Of a DNA stretch of 64,000 nucleotides, positions 41,949 through 52,946 are shown piece after piece; position 1 is the first letter of the stretch, and every line of letters starts with the position of its first letter. Source of the stretch: Neodiprion pinetum (Eukaryota; Arthropoda; Insecta; Hymenoptera; Diprionidae); NCBI RefSeq assembly GCF_021155775.2, contig NC_060238.1, positions 14,856,542-14,920,541 of the forward strand, read 5' to 3'. The notes under the pieces were generated by a model. The model was not told the origin of the DNA. It searched no databases and saw only the letters and a list, made by a program, of their open reading frames with translations. The position numbers and the translations under genes are program-made.

Positions 41949-42045
41949 GCTCTGGTTGCCAACCAACAAGGGTTTGCTCAAGCTTATGCAATAAACTCCA
42001 ACGGATCAGCTGTGGAAATAAAAAGACCAACACTAGAGGAAGTCA

Positions 42046-43430
42046 ATGAACTCGCGATCACCACCACTCAGCGCAAATACACACCTAACGTATACAAATA
42101 CTGCAAGCAGCGGTCAGGTCTTACTAATACAAAACCATGACAATAAAGAAAGAAACGAGAATCGCGTTCTTCCCACAGCCCTAAATTACCATTCCAGACG
42201 CCTCGACATTTTGAAAGACAAGTTGCGACTGGACCATTTTAACGACGAAGAAAAACAATTAATAACTGATCTTGCCATTCAATTGAACCATTTATTTTTC
42301 CTTTCAGGTGACACCCTGAAACAGACGACTTCGTCAGTGATAAGATCCCTACTAACAATAACACACCAATTCATACTAAACAATATAGACACCCAAGAGT
42401 ACACAAGGATGAAAAAACAAATGACTAAGCTCCTTGATCCAAACATCATCACACATTCTTCATTTCCTTACAATTCTCCGGTCTGGATCATCCCCGAGAA
42501 ATCAGATGCTAGCGGTGAAAAGAAATGGCGAATGGTCATCGACTTCCGGAAGCTCAACGTAAAAACCATTAGCGACGCTTATCCGCTACCAAATATCGTT
42601 GATATTCTAGACTCATTAGGCTCCGCAAAATATTTCTCAATATACTATCTGGCTTCCAGGTTTCACCAATTTCCAATGCATCCCGATCGCAGCGCAAAGA
42701 CCGCCTTTTCGACTCCTCAGGGTCATTTCGAGTATACCAGAATGCCATTTGGCTGAAAAAATGCCTCATCCACCTTTCAACGTTCAATAGATTGGGTTCC
42801 ATCGGGATTCCAGGGTACCGATATGTTTGTCTATTCGAATGATATAGTCATTAGTCATCATCTAATCCGGATAAGAAATCAGCATTACAATATTACTCAG
42901 TTCCCAAGAATCCGAAACAGATTTAACAGTTTTTAGGCCTGATAGGCTACTACCGAAAATTGATTCCTAACCTTTCAATAATTGCTAGACCTATTAATAA
43001 TGTGCTGAAAAAAAATAGCCTATGGACAGCAAATCAAACATCAATTTACATTCCAAACTCTACACGATAGTCTAAGTCGAGAACCAATACTGCAGTATTC
43101 CATCTTTGAAAAACCCTTCGTTCTAACGAACGATGCTTCAAAGTATGCAATAGGAGCAATACTCAGTTAAAACTAAGATGGTAAAGATTTGCCAATTACG
43201 TAAACGTCGAGGGCATTACTGGGCTGAAACCAATTACTCGGTCTCAGAAAAGGAATTCCTAGCGGTTGTTTATGCCGTCAAACATTTTCGCCCTCACCTG
43301 TACGGTAGAACCTTCACCTTGGTATCAGACAACGAGTCACTGAAGTGGACTAAAAACGTAAGAGACCCGACTTCTCGTTTAATGCACAGGAGACTGAAAT
43401 TAGAAGAATATTCGTAAGTCACAAAACATA
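42046..43430 (+). pseudogene. Gypsy-2 reverse transcriptase and RNase H, broken
   Basis: The first part reads LDILKDKLRLDHFNDEEK, WRMVIDFRKLN, KYFSIYYLASRFHQF and FEYTRMPFG, then a TGA at 42754-42756. The catalytic box is FVYSNDIVI (about 42827), where Gypsy-1 has FVYLDDIVI, so one catalytic Asp is lost. After further breaks RNase H follows with NDASKYAIGAILS (43125), KEFLAVVYAVKHFRPH (43250) and SDNESLKW (43325). Deletions shorten the thumb/connection. Confidence 0.85.
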
Positions 43431-44034
43431 AAAAAGGAATAGCGAACTCCAACGCAGACGCGCTTTCCAGAAATCCACCTGTCGACTCTTTCCGAATTCT
43501 ACCTATTACCTCAAAACGGCCACGACCCGATACAGAATGCTCATCTACTGACGCCCACAAGCGCGCCAAAGTAGCTCAACAATACCCAACACGTGCTCGC
43601 GAACCAGATACGCTGTCTTCGTCTACCAGTGCTCACAAACGCGCCAAAATAGCTCACCAACACCCAACTCTCCACTCAACATTTCCTCACGGAGACGTAC
43701 CGAAACATCACAAGACACCTCCAATTCTGCTGTTACCTCCGACTCAAGTGCCAGTATGACTGACAATAGCAGCGCTACGGAATCACCGATTGTCAGAGGT
43801 GAATCGATCTAGCAAACTATGGAACGAGTTCAACCACTTACCTCATCTTAACGGAACCAAAACTCCGGTAAACTCCAGAGCCGTAGTATTAAAATTCGTG
43901 AAAAACAGTCCGAAACACTAAATCAGCTGACATCCGAAGCCACTATCAGCAAAGGACAAAATGACGACCCTCGATCCACGGAATTCCTGATAGACCTTAA
44001 TTACCTACCATTAACGCATAGTACATTTTTTCGA

Positions 44035-44441
44035 GAAATACGCGCCAAGCTCCTTTACAGACAAGATAACCTAGCCTATTGCATTTCGGCAGGCTGCAAG
44101 ACTTAACGAGGAGTCGCGATACAACTAATCAATAGGCAAATAATCACCCGAGTTCAACTACAACAACTAGATCCTGAAGTAATGAGCGTATTGACACTGC
44201 CACGTGGTAACCGCCTCATTTACAATCTAGAAACCAAGACGTACTACTTCGAAAAACCAACTAAGGAAACACTTTTCAACGCCCTAGTATCCCTAAAGAA
44301 CTGCTTAGAAAAAACATCAAATCGCTCTCGATTCGACAACTAGGCTGCGGCTTAGATAAGTTGAACTTGAACCCTGTTAATCGGATGATCCATTACATAT
44401 TTAAAGACTCCGACGTATAGATTACCATTTGTCATTATCAA
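44035..44441 (+). pseudogene. TARG1-like macrodomain in Gypsy-2, broken
   Basis: Frame pieces read EIRAKLLYRQDNLAYCISAG, then after a stop RGVAIQLINRQ, RLIYNLETKTYYFEKP, a one-frame change in a run of A near 44310, LSIRQLGCGLDKLNLNPVNR, and MIHYIFKDSDV with ITICHY. Each segment matches macrodomain 1 of Gypsy-1; the catalytic Lys (44236-44238) and Asp (44355-44357) are kept. It follows RNase H and a Lys/Arg/Pro-rich linker (KRPRP, HKRAK repeats), the same location as in Gypsy-1. No second macrodomain or integrase follows before BEL-2 begins. Confidence 0.8.
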
Positions 44442-44644
44442 AATCCGTCTTATGACTCTACATCTTATGAATCTGAAGCACAAGCATCAATACCCAGAAT
44501 CTCTGTTTATCCTTCGACTCGTCGGTCAACGCGTCGAACCAGCCCTAGGTCGGCTCCAAGTCATCCTCCAAAATATGTCTCTGTTTCAGCCACGCTTTCA
44601 ATTCACTATCGAGACAGAGTTAAATAACCGAATTTCTTAGATGT

Positions 44645-45058
44645 TGTTTCGGCAAACTATCGGTTTAGTTGAATGCGTATCGCGCGGCACTCAAAATCAT
44701 CCTCACGCATGAACGCACACTCGCGTGCAATGTTTACTTGGCGTCTCTGCGTCAAATCTCGCCGCATGCCCGTGTCGTGACACAAAACAAAACAGCTGTA
44801 TCTCATGTATTGTCACTGTCTCAAATACATGTATGTGTATTATCAATGTGTATTCTCGCCTATGAAATCGTCAGTTATCGTTATCTTCTCTTGCGATACA
44901 GATCGCGTCTCCGCATCATCCTCAAATAAAGTAACCTCGAATAAGTTATCTAATCTAATCTATTTGATTCATTATCCCGCTTCCTCACTATAGTCATTTA
45001 TCACTAATTCGCAGATCCCACGTCGATGATCCATATCTCTTTGTCATCTTTCTAAACA
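44645..45058 (+). repeat. BEL-2 5' LTR (414 bp)
   Basis: It starts TGTTTCGGCAAACTATCGG and matches 49993-50426, which has an extra tandem copy of CTGTATCTCATGTATTGTC. Confidence 0.9.
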
Positions 45059-45063
45059 CTTTT

Positions 45064-45079
45064 TGGTCCTTCGAGCCGG
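45064..45079 (+). other. BEL-2 primer-binding site
   Basis: TGGTCCTTCGAGCCGG lies five bases after the 5' LTR; this sequence type is usual for BEL/Pao elements. Confidence 0.7.
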
Positions 45080-45439
45080 ATCAGTCGCGAATCGAATCGG
45101 ATCATTCGCAAATCGAGTCGAATCTTTCGAATCGCTGCGACTTACGGGAAAACGAATTAGCCAGTGAGTGAAACGGAACTATCGCGTGTGCATCAAGTTG
45201 TGAAAGTTCACGTAATCAAAGTAAACAATATTGTTATCGGTGAAAACCATCACCAAAGTCAGTCGCGTCCAATAAATTCAAACGTGCGGTGTCCTCTGTA
45301 GTGACCGTGACTAAGATCTGAGCATCAACAACACCGATCTCTCGAAGTGTGCATCGCGACGCTCTATTATCACTGTGTGCGTATCTCCTTCGTGAAAACT
45401 CTGTTCGTCGCGTGAGTTTACCTTTTCTCGTTTGTCAAA

Positions 45440-47319
45440 ATGACGATCGACGAATACATTGAACGTCAAACCGATCTCTTTAGGCGCATCTGTCGCACCC
45501 TCGAAAACTTGCGCAAGCTCGGTGAAGCAAAAACAACCCTCGGGCAAGTGTAATCGCGGTTAGATGCGTTAAATTCAAATTGGCTGAAGTTCCAAGGCAT
45601 GCACGATACAGTCGATCAAATCAGAATCGCAGCAAAAGGTGATCAACTTGACGCCATCAAAAGACTTTCGTATTTCGCGAAAGACTATCACGGACAGTGC
45701 AAAGAGCAATACATGAACGCGAAGGGAGAGATGCTCGATGTACTCGAATCTCTCAAGACTCTATCGGCACCGAACGTGCCAACAGCCGCAGCCTCCCAAC
45801 TCACAACTGGAGGAGCCTTAAAACGGCTACCACGCATCGAATTGCGTACGTTCTCGGGCAATTACTCAGACTGGAAGTCTTTCCACGACCTCTTCACATC
45901 AATCGTTCGCAAAAATTCGCAACTCTCGAAAGTGGAAAAACTGCATTACCTAAAAACAAGTCTTAACGATAAACCGTCACAACTCATTAAAAACATCGCT
46001 CTCACCGCAGAAAACTTCCCTCAAACCTGGGAAACTCTCGTATCGCGGTGCGAAAACGAGAGACTTTTGACGGATTCTCATCTCGCGACACTTCGCGATT
46101 CCTCGTGTCACGGAAAAATCGTCATCGGAACTGAAAAGCTTGCACAGCAACACTTGCGAAGCTCTTGGCACGCTCGAACTTCTCGATAGTCCCAAAAAAT
46201 TAGAGGGTCACATCATCGTGCACATGACGATTCGCAAGCTCGACCCAGCATCTGTAGAAGAGTGGGAAAAAAATTTTAGCGAGAAACTGGAGCCCCCCAC
46301 GTTTGCGGAGCTCAAGGCGTTTCTCATCGGTCGCATCCACACTCTCGAAGCCGTGGAGCAAGCTCATGCTCACAATCAAATCGCGACGTTGAAACCGCAC
46401 TCATCGCAAGCAAGGTCAAATTCTCAGACGACAGGGTCGCATACGGCGCAATCAAAGGAACAGTCGTGTGCTTGTTGCAAAGGCAACCACTACATCGCGT
46501 TCTGTTCGACCTTTCACGACAAGTCTCTCGATCAAAAAAAAGGAAGTGGTTTCTGCCAAGAAGCCTTGCTTCAATTGTCTCGGTCCGCATCAGCAGAAGG
46601 ACTGTCGATTCAACAAAACGTGTCGCGTGTGCGACGGTCGACATCATTTCTTGCTGCATCGAAACTCCACCTCAATCTCGACAGATAGCAACAGCGGCAC
46701 ATCTCAAGGACAGGCTGCAGTAGCGCAACCCGCAGTGCAGAACGCACCAATCTCGAATAGCGCCTCTCAGGTGAGCAACCGCTCAGCTCTGCCCACGATG
46801 ATCAAGCGCTCTCCAGTTCTTTTCGCCGCAGTGCAATTAATCGCCTCGAATCCGGAGACTGGAGAAAGAATCGTCGCTCGCGCTCTACTCAATCAAGGAT
46901 CCGAAAGTTCATTCGTTACGGAGTCGCTAGCACAACAATTGCAACTACGTCGGCATCAAGCAACGATACCGATCATCGGCGTCGGAGCTCATCGATCGGC
47001 AGTGACTCGCGGCATCGCGACACTGCAATTCCAATCTCGTGCTTACACCTCGTTCTCGTGTCAGGTGAAGGAACTCGTGCTTCCGCGACTCACATGGCAT
47101 ATACCCTTATTTCGGCTTTTCGTCGAAGACTGGCCTCATCTACGAGGACTCAACTTCGGGGATCCAAGCTTTGCACATCCCAGTCAAATCGACGTAATTC
47201 TTGGAGCTGACATCCACAGCAACATCATTGGTCCAGGAGTTCGAAGAGGAGCACCAGGAACACCAATCGCGCAAGAAACTCAGGTCGGTTGGGTCCTCTC
47301 CGGCTGCGTTTCAGCGTAA
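45440..47319 (+). pseudogene. gag: BEL-2 gag and protease, broken
   Basis: ATG 45440 starts MTIDEYIERQTDLFRRICRT, with a TAA at 45551-45553. The frame then carries a DUF1759-type capsid region (LPRIELRTFSGNYSDWKSFH, VEKLHYLKTSL) to 46189, and after a frame change to 46688 and then 47319. The nucleocapsid has CFNCLGPHQQKDC and CRVCDGRHHFLLH; the protease has ARALLNQGSESSFV, where the family has Asp at the Asn (LLDQGS), and ends VILGADIHSNI and GWVLSGCV. At least three breaks. Confidence 0.88.
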
Positions 47320-48720
47320 GCAGCAAGCCCCTCCTATGGCGCAGTCCAAGGCTTCCAATGCTGCCTCGATCACGAACTGCTCGATCTCGTGCAGAAGTTT
47401 TGGAAGCAGGAAGAAGTGTCGAAACCTTTGGCACTAACTTCCGAAGAAGAGCGTTGTGAGCAACACTTTCGCGAAACGGTTTCTCGAACTGCGTCCGGTC
47501 GTTACGTAGTTTGGCGATCGCGATGCATCTGGCTCTCGGTCTTGCGTGGAGACCAGACATTGACGCGTTCGCGTTCTCTCCACAAATTCATCAAACTCAG
47601 GATAATTTCACGAAATGAAAAGTCCTCTCACAAACCGCGTAGCTCCTTGATCCTCTCGGATGGCTCTCGCCGATCACGATCAGAGCCAAAATCTTTATGC
47701 GGGAATTGTGGGCACTCGGTTTCGACTGGGACGAGCCGCTCTCAACTTCATTGTCCTCGCGATGAATCGAGTTTCTACAAGATCTTCAAGGCATCTCAGC
47801 TATCACCATCCCACGATGGATCGGGTTAAGTTCAGAATCTCTCGGGATAGAGATCCACGGTTTTGCGGACGCGTCTCAAAGTGCGTTAGGCGCGAACGTA
47901 CATCAACACTTACGAAGGGCGCGTTTCACTAGTGTGCGTGAAAACTGAAGTAGCGCCGCTAACGAAGGTGACAATTCCTCGTCTCGAACTATGTGCTGCG
48001 AATCTTCTTGTCCGGTTGATGCGTCATGTGGAAAAGACTCTTGATTTCGGAAACACCCCGGTTCATCTGTGGACGGATTCCACACTCGCGCTCGCGTGGA
48101 TCAAAAGCCACCCATCGTGGTGAAAAGAATTCGTTTGTAATCGCGTAACGGAAATCCAAGAGTTTGCGCGCGCTCGTTCGTATCACATCTCGGGTTCTGA
48201 AAACCCCGCTGATCTTACGTCTCGTGGTGCATCTCCGGAGCAACTCCAAAATTCAGAACTTTGGACCTTTGGACCATCCTGGTTCTAGAAGCCTTCTGTC
48301 AATTGGCCATCCTTATCTCTGCGACCGGAAGAAGACATCCATCTCAAGGAAAGAAAAGGGCTGTCGACGCACATCGCAACAGCTAAGCTGCTGCAAATCT
48401 GGGATCTCGTCGATCGCTACTCAAAACTATCGACTCTCCTCAAAGTCACATCATTGTGTAAACGCGCAGCAAATCGGTTTCTCGCGAAGACGACATCGAA
48501 TCACGTAAACACGTCTATCACTGTCGGACCGATCTCTACTCTCGAATTGAGAGAGGCCCAACTGTTTTGGACCAAGGTGACCCAGTAGGCGGACTTCGCG
48601 GAAGAAATTCGCCAAATCGAGACAAGCTCAAGTGTCACTCGGAGTCATCCACTATCGCGACTCACGCCGTTCATCGATTCGAACGGATTCCTCAGAGTCG
48701 GTGGTCGACTGAATGACTCA
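47320..48720 (+). pseudogene. BEL-2 RT remnant and RNase H, RT core deleted
   Basis: The pre-RT linker FWKQEEVSKPLALTSEEERC, ending SGRYVV at 47513, is followed at once by LGLAWRPDIDAFAF (about 47540), which normally lies after the RT palm; about 400 residues including YxDD are missing. Then come LLDPLGWLSPITIRAKIF, ELWALGFDWDEPL, an RNase H-like segment (GFADASQSALGANVH, 47870; LWTDSTLALAWIKSHPS, 48070) and a decayed linker, with several frame changes. Confidence 0.8.
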
Positions 48721-49701
48721 TTGCTTTCGTATGACGAAAAGCACCCGTTCATCTTGCATCGCGAATCGTCGTTCTCAACATTGATCATCGATCATCATCG
48801 GTTGACGCTCCACGGAGGTCCGCAACTCACTTTCGCTACAATCCGACAGCGATACTGGATCCTGGGAGGAAGAGCACCGATCCGCATGTTCATACATCGT
48901 TGCGTTTTTTGTGCGCGTCATCGCGCCACTCTCAACAGTCAACAGATGGACCAGCTCCCTCAGTCTCGAGTCACGCAATCAAGGCCGTTTCTTCACTCTG
49001 GCGTTGACTACGCTGGCGCTGGTCGATTCTTGATCCGAGCCTTCCGCGGAAGAGGAGCGAAATTATGCAAGGGATACATCGTTATCTTCATCTGCTTCAC
49101 GACCTTGGCTGTGCATCTCGAGCTAGTTTCGGACTACACGACGGAGGCATTCATCGCGGCGTACAAACGCTTCACATCTCGACAAGGAATTCGCGTCTTG
49201 ATCGCAAGAGATTGTGGAACGAATCTCGTTGGCGCAGACTCAGAACTTCGCCGTCTTCTCGCTGCATCCTCAAAGGAGATTTCAGAAATCGCAAACATCC
49301 TCGCATCACACGGAACCCAGTGGCGGTTCAATCCTCTCTCCACGCCTCATTTCGGTGGAAAATGGGAAGCCGGAGTCAAATCGGTCAAATTTCACCTCAA
49401 ACGAGTTATCAGAGATGCGACTCAAACGTTCGAGCAATTCGCGACGTTCCTCACGCAAGTAGAAGCCACGCTCAATTCTCGACCTCTTTGCGCTATGTCG
49501 GATGATCCACGGGATCCAAGCGCCTTGACTCCAGGACACTTTCTCGTCGGCTCAGCATTAAACACAATTCCTGAGCCGTCACTCATCGAGGTGCCAATTC
49601 AACGGCTATCGCATTGGCAACACTCGCATCAAATACTGGAACATTCTACGAAACGATGGAGTACGGAGTATGTTCAGTTCTTCCATAACCTCTCGAAATA
49701 G
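48721..49701 (+). CDS. BEL-2 integrase, open frame
   Basis: The 326-codon open frame begins within the zinc module (HRLTLHGGPQLTFATIRQRY, CVFCARHRA: HHCC). The core has FLHSGVDYAGAG (first Asp), LIARDCGTNLVGADSELR (second Asp) and FGGKWEAGVKSVK (Glu), so the catalytic triad is kept, although DNG is DCG. It continues to LNSRPLCAMSDDPRDPSALT and PGHFLVGSA, the usual BEL C-terminal region, and stops at 49701 after HNLSK; the tail continues in frame after the stop (GSIVLVKNENLP). The N-terminus belongs to a polyprotein, so ATG or TTG at 48721 is not a natural start. It is the best-preserved BEL domain here. Confidence 0.88.
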   Translation: MLSYDEKHPFILHRESSFSTLIIDHHRLTLHGGPQLTFATIRQRYWILGGRAPIRMFIHRCVFCARHRATLNSQQMDQLPQSRVTQSRPFLHSGVDYAGAGRFLIRAFRGRGAKLCKGYIVIFICFTTLAVHLELVSDYTTEAFIAAYKRFTSRQGIRVLIARDCGTNLVGADSELRRLLAASSKEISEIANILASHGTQWRFNPLSTPHFGGKWEAGVKSVKFHLKRVIRDATQTFEQFATFLTQVEATLNSRPLCAMSDDPRDPSALTPGHFLVGSALNTIPEPSLIEVPIQRLSHWQHSHQILEHSTKRWSTEYVQFFHNLSK

Positions 49702-49992
49702 CAGACTTATCACGGGAACATTAAAATTGGATCCATCGTTCTCGTAAAAAACGAAAATCTACCTTCATCTGTGTGGCCCCTCGCGAGAGTGGTCGAAGTG
49801 CATCTGGGAACCGACGGTCTGGTTCGCGTTATGACCGTTTAAACGAAATCCTCTGTGTTAAAACGTCCAATCGTAAAATTGTGTATGCTTCCAGTGTCCT
49901 CTTAAGACACTTATTGACTCTAAGAATGAATAGCACACGGCGGGCGGCATAATCTAATGTCGCAATCGTTACCGATAGCGAAGCGGGCTGTA

Positions 49993-50426
49993 TGTTTCGG
50001 TAAAGTATCGGTTTAGTTAAATGTGTGTCTCGCGGCACTCAAAATCTTCCTCACGCATGAACGCGCACTCGCGTGCAATGTTTATTTGCCGTCTGTGCGT
50101 CAAATTTCGCCGCATGCCCGTGTCGCGACTCAAAACAAATCAGCTGTATCTCATGTATTGTCGCTGTATCTCATGTATTGTCACTGTATCAAAATCATGT
50201 ATTTGTATTATCAATGTGTATTCTCGCCTGGAAAATCATCAGTTATCGTTCTCTTCTCTTGCCATACAGATCGCGTCTCCGCATCATCCTTAAATAAAGC
50301 AACCTCGAATTAGTTATCAAATCCAATCAATTTTATTCACTATCCTGCTTCCTTACCATAGTCATTTATCACTCATTCGCGGATCCCACGTCGATGATCC
50401 ATATCTCTTTGTCATTTCTCTGAACA
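49993..50426 (+). repeat. BEL-2 3' LTR (434 bp)
   Basis: It matches the 5' LTR and is followed by the GATGT target duplication. The ORFs predicted in it are shadows of repeat sequence. Confidence 0.9.
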
Positions 50427-51650
50427 GATGTAACGATCAATAACAATTCCTTGACCATGGAAACTGATGGGTTTTAGAAACTGACATGATCACAAAGATA
50501 TTTGAATTACAGTTCACGTCATCTGAAATCTTACAAGATGTGTGGCACCATTATCAACTTGGGAAATAGGGGAATAAAACTTGCAAATGATTTCCATCAT
50601 ATTAAAAACCTTAAAATGATAGAAGAAGTTCTCCCAAAAAATGATTATCCATACAACTCATTAGATAAAATCATGACATCCAGTCTCCGTTCCATACTTG
50701 AAAGAGTTAACAACAACGAGGATAATCATACTAATAACAATAATTCATGTAGTTTCGTGTTAATTCCTTATGTTTTTGGATTATTTAAGTCGTTAAATAG
50801 AATTTTCAAGAAATATAATAACAAATTCGTTGGAAATAACTTAAATGATTTGCGGTCAGTTCTCGATTCGGACAAATATGCATTACACAGAGATAAATTT
50901 TCACATTTGGTGTAAAAGATTCCATGTCAAAATTGTAACAAGCCATACGTCGGTCAGACTAGTCGATTACTTTCCGTTAGATTGAATGAACACAAGAACA
51001 ACATCAAAGAGTCTTATCATGGAGCCTAGAGTTAAGGAGCCCGAACGCGGTACTATAGATGTGGACTCTGAAGCGACGAAAAAGATATATATGCTGTGGT
51101 GGCGCTCCTGTCGTTAGTATAGGATGACAGAGAAGGACTGAGAAAAAAGAGAAAGGAGCGTATTGCGGATGATTGCAGATAGTGCGGTTATATTACACCG
51201 GGTGGGATACGACATAAGTGTGCAAATTTCAACTCTCGACGAAGAATAACGAGACTATTGTTATCTATGATATTAGCGCCTGCTTTATTAGGCGTTTACG
51301 ATTATTCGAATACTCCTTACTTCATGGCATCACCAATGCCATACTTCATATCTTATACTGAAAACACAAGCGCGCTTGTGGCTGAATTTCGAACTACAAC
51401 TAACACATATCTTTTTTGTCGATTTCGGGGTACAAATTTATCATGATTTTCCTATGCCGTTCGGCCTCCTTACCTCTAGTCTCCATGAGTCTGATGATCA
51501 CCATACTGCCCTAACTAAACATATGGTACAATTTAAACACCAATTTGATTATGACAATGTATAAATTTTCCACGAAGAACCTCAATATTATAACAGACTA
51601 ATTTTAGAGATGTGCAATATTGTAAGTCACACTGATTCTTTTAACTAAGA
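50427..51650 (+). pseudogene. Penelope-like element remnant: RT end and GIY-YIG endonuclease
   Basis: The open frame 50502-50915 has RGIKLANDFHHIKNLKMIEE, VLPKNDYPYNSLDK and VLIPYVFGLFKSLNRIFKKY, the RT-to-endonuclease linker of Penelope-like elements. After a stop at 50913-50915 it continues KIPCQNCNKPYVGQTSRLLS and VRLNEHKNNIKE, the GIY-YIG-type nuclease (C-X2-C, YVGQT, R..EH). The C-terminus ALTKHMVQFKHQFDYDNV and LILEMCNIV appears at 51510-51640, after an interruption of about 450 bp. It is 5'-truncated, and the left edge is the BEL-2 target duplication. Confidence 0.8.
51027..51480. other. Insertion of unknown type in the Penelope-like remnant
   Basis: About 450 bp splits the GIY-YIG domain between HGA and HTALTKH. 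It begins GAGCCTAGAGTTAAGGAGCC. I found no inverted ends. The short ORF at 51258 is not supported. Confidence 0.35.
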
Positions 51651-52552
51651 CAAGATGTGGAGAATTTGAGTGACACCTATGAAAAATTAATTACCGACGC
51701 TAGTCTCTAGGATAAGTTACCGACTGTGAGATTTAAGTGAGAGTTTCTGTTCTTGTTTCTCGATTCGTTTCCTCCTTACCTTCTCCTACTTGCCTCTGTG
51801 GTCGCCGTGTACGAACGCCACCGTTAATCTAAATTTTGCAAATCTAAATATCCTCATTGTTACAGATAGAGAAGTGGGAAATAAGATGAAAAAGAAAAGG
51901 GAAAAATTCCCGGTTCCTTAAAATATGATTAACGCGTCTAGTCCACGGTCAAACCTCTTCTCTCAATGTAAATAGGTCAATAGGATCAGAATTAGGTTAT
52001 ATTGTAAAAAAAACGTGTTTATCACGATTGGCTTATCGTGTCAAGCGATTCAAATATCGTTATGCGATATTATATTTTTGGTTTTCTTCTTTGTTCAAGG
52101 TATTATTATGTTAAAATTTCGCGTGTGTGAGTTCTGTCCAAAGGCCCTCGTCCATTATGTAAATTTGAAATGTAAAACAACTTAAAGCGAAGAAAGAAAC
52201 AGAAGTTTTCACCGCAAGGATATATTCCTTTGTGGTTTTTTTTTTTTTGGTCAGTTGGGAATTTGAACAAGGTCTGTTTACATCGTTATGCTATAACTGG
52301 GATGTTCTGTAACGAGTAGGAAACTTCATTAAATTTTTTTTATCCTTATCTTTACTTAACCTTATCCTATTTTACCTTATTCTATTCCCCAAATCATCCT
52401 TACCCTAATCGACTTCCATTTCCCATTCATCTCTCACTCTTTCATTCTCTTGTACATCCCTGATCCTTTCCAATTCTCTCATCCAGACAGAAAATTGTTC
52501 TAAATATGGCCATTCTGAAGAGGAAATTTCATCCTACTATTATATTTTGCAA
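51651..52552. other. Unassigned AT-rich DNA
   Basis: I see nothing coding here. It contains a T-run (52233-52246) and a pyrimidine-rich stretch (52330-52500). Confidence 0.35.
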
Positions 52553-52946
52553 TACAGTGAAACCTCGTTTATACGATTCGCACTTGTACGTTTTTCTCGT
52601 TTATACGTAACATTCATTTGGCCCCGGCGGTTTCCGCATATAAACCATGTAGAAAGATTTCATTTCTACGTTTCTCGTTTATACGTTTTTCACACTTATA
52701 CGAATACTTATTCGGTTCCCGAACGGTATTTTCTATTCACTTATACGTCATTATGACAGCTGATTTTCTGATGGATACTCGCGTCACTGTATTTCATTAT
52801 CCTACCGCTAGATGGCTGAGCCTAATGTTTCGCTTCGCAACCGCTAGATGCCGCGGCTTACAATTTATGCGTTTCCGCGTATAAGTTGTCTCGAACAAGT
52901 TCTGGCGTGTTCTGGTGTGTAGTGTCACCCAATATCGTGGTACGTC

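Larger units (their letters stand above)
39699..44644 (+). mobile_element. Gypsy-2, decayed, relative of Gypsy-1
   Basis: Plus-strand relics of gag, protease, RT, RNase H and a macrodomain follow the same order as Gypsy-1. No LTR was found: the left side is joined to BEL-1 and the right side is cut by the BEL-2 insertion at 44644. No integrase is present on either side. Confidence 0.85.
44645..50426 (+). mobile_element. BEL-2 (BEL/Pao retrotransposon) with LTRs and target duplication
   Basis: LTRs at 44645-45058 and 49993-50426 start TGTTTCGG and end with CTAAACA or CTGAACA. A 5-bp duplication GATGT lies at 44640-44644 and 50427-50431. A primer-binding site follows the 5' LTR. Inside are gag-protease and integrase with the RT core missing. 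It inserted at the end of the Gypsy-2 remnant and the start of the Penelope-like remnant. Confidence 0.92.
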
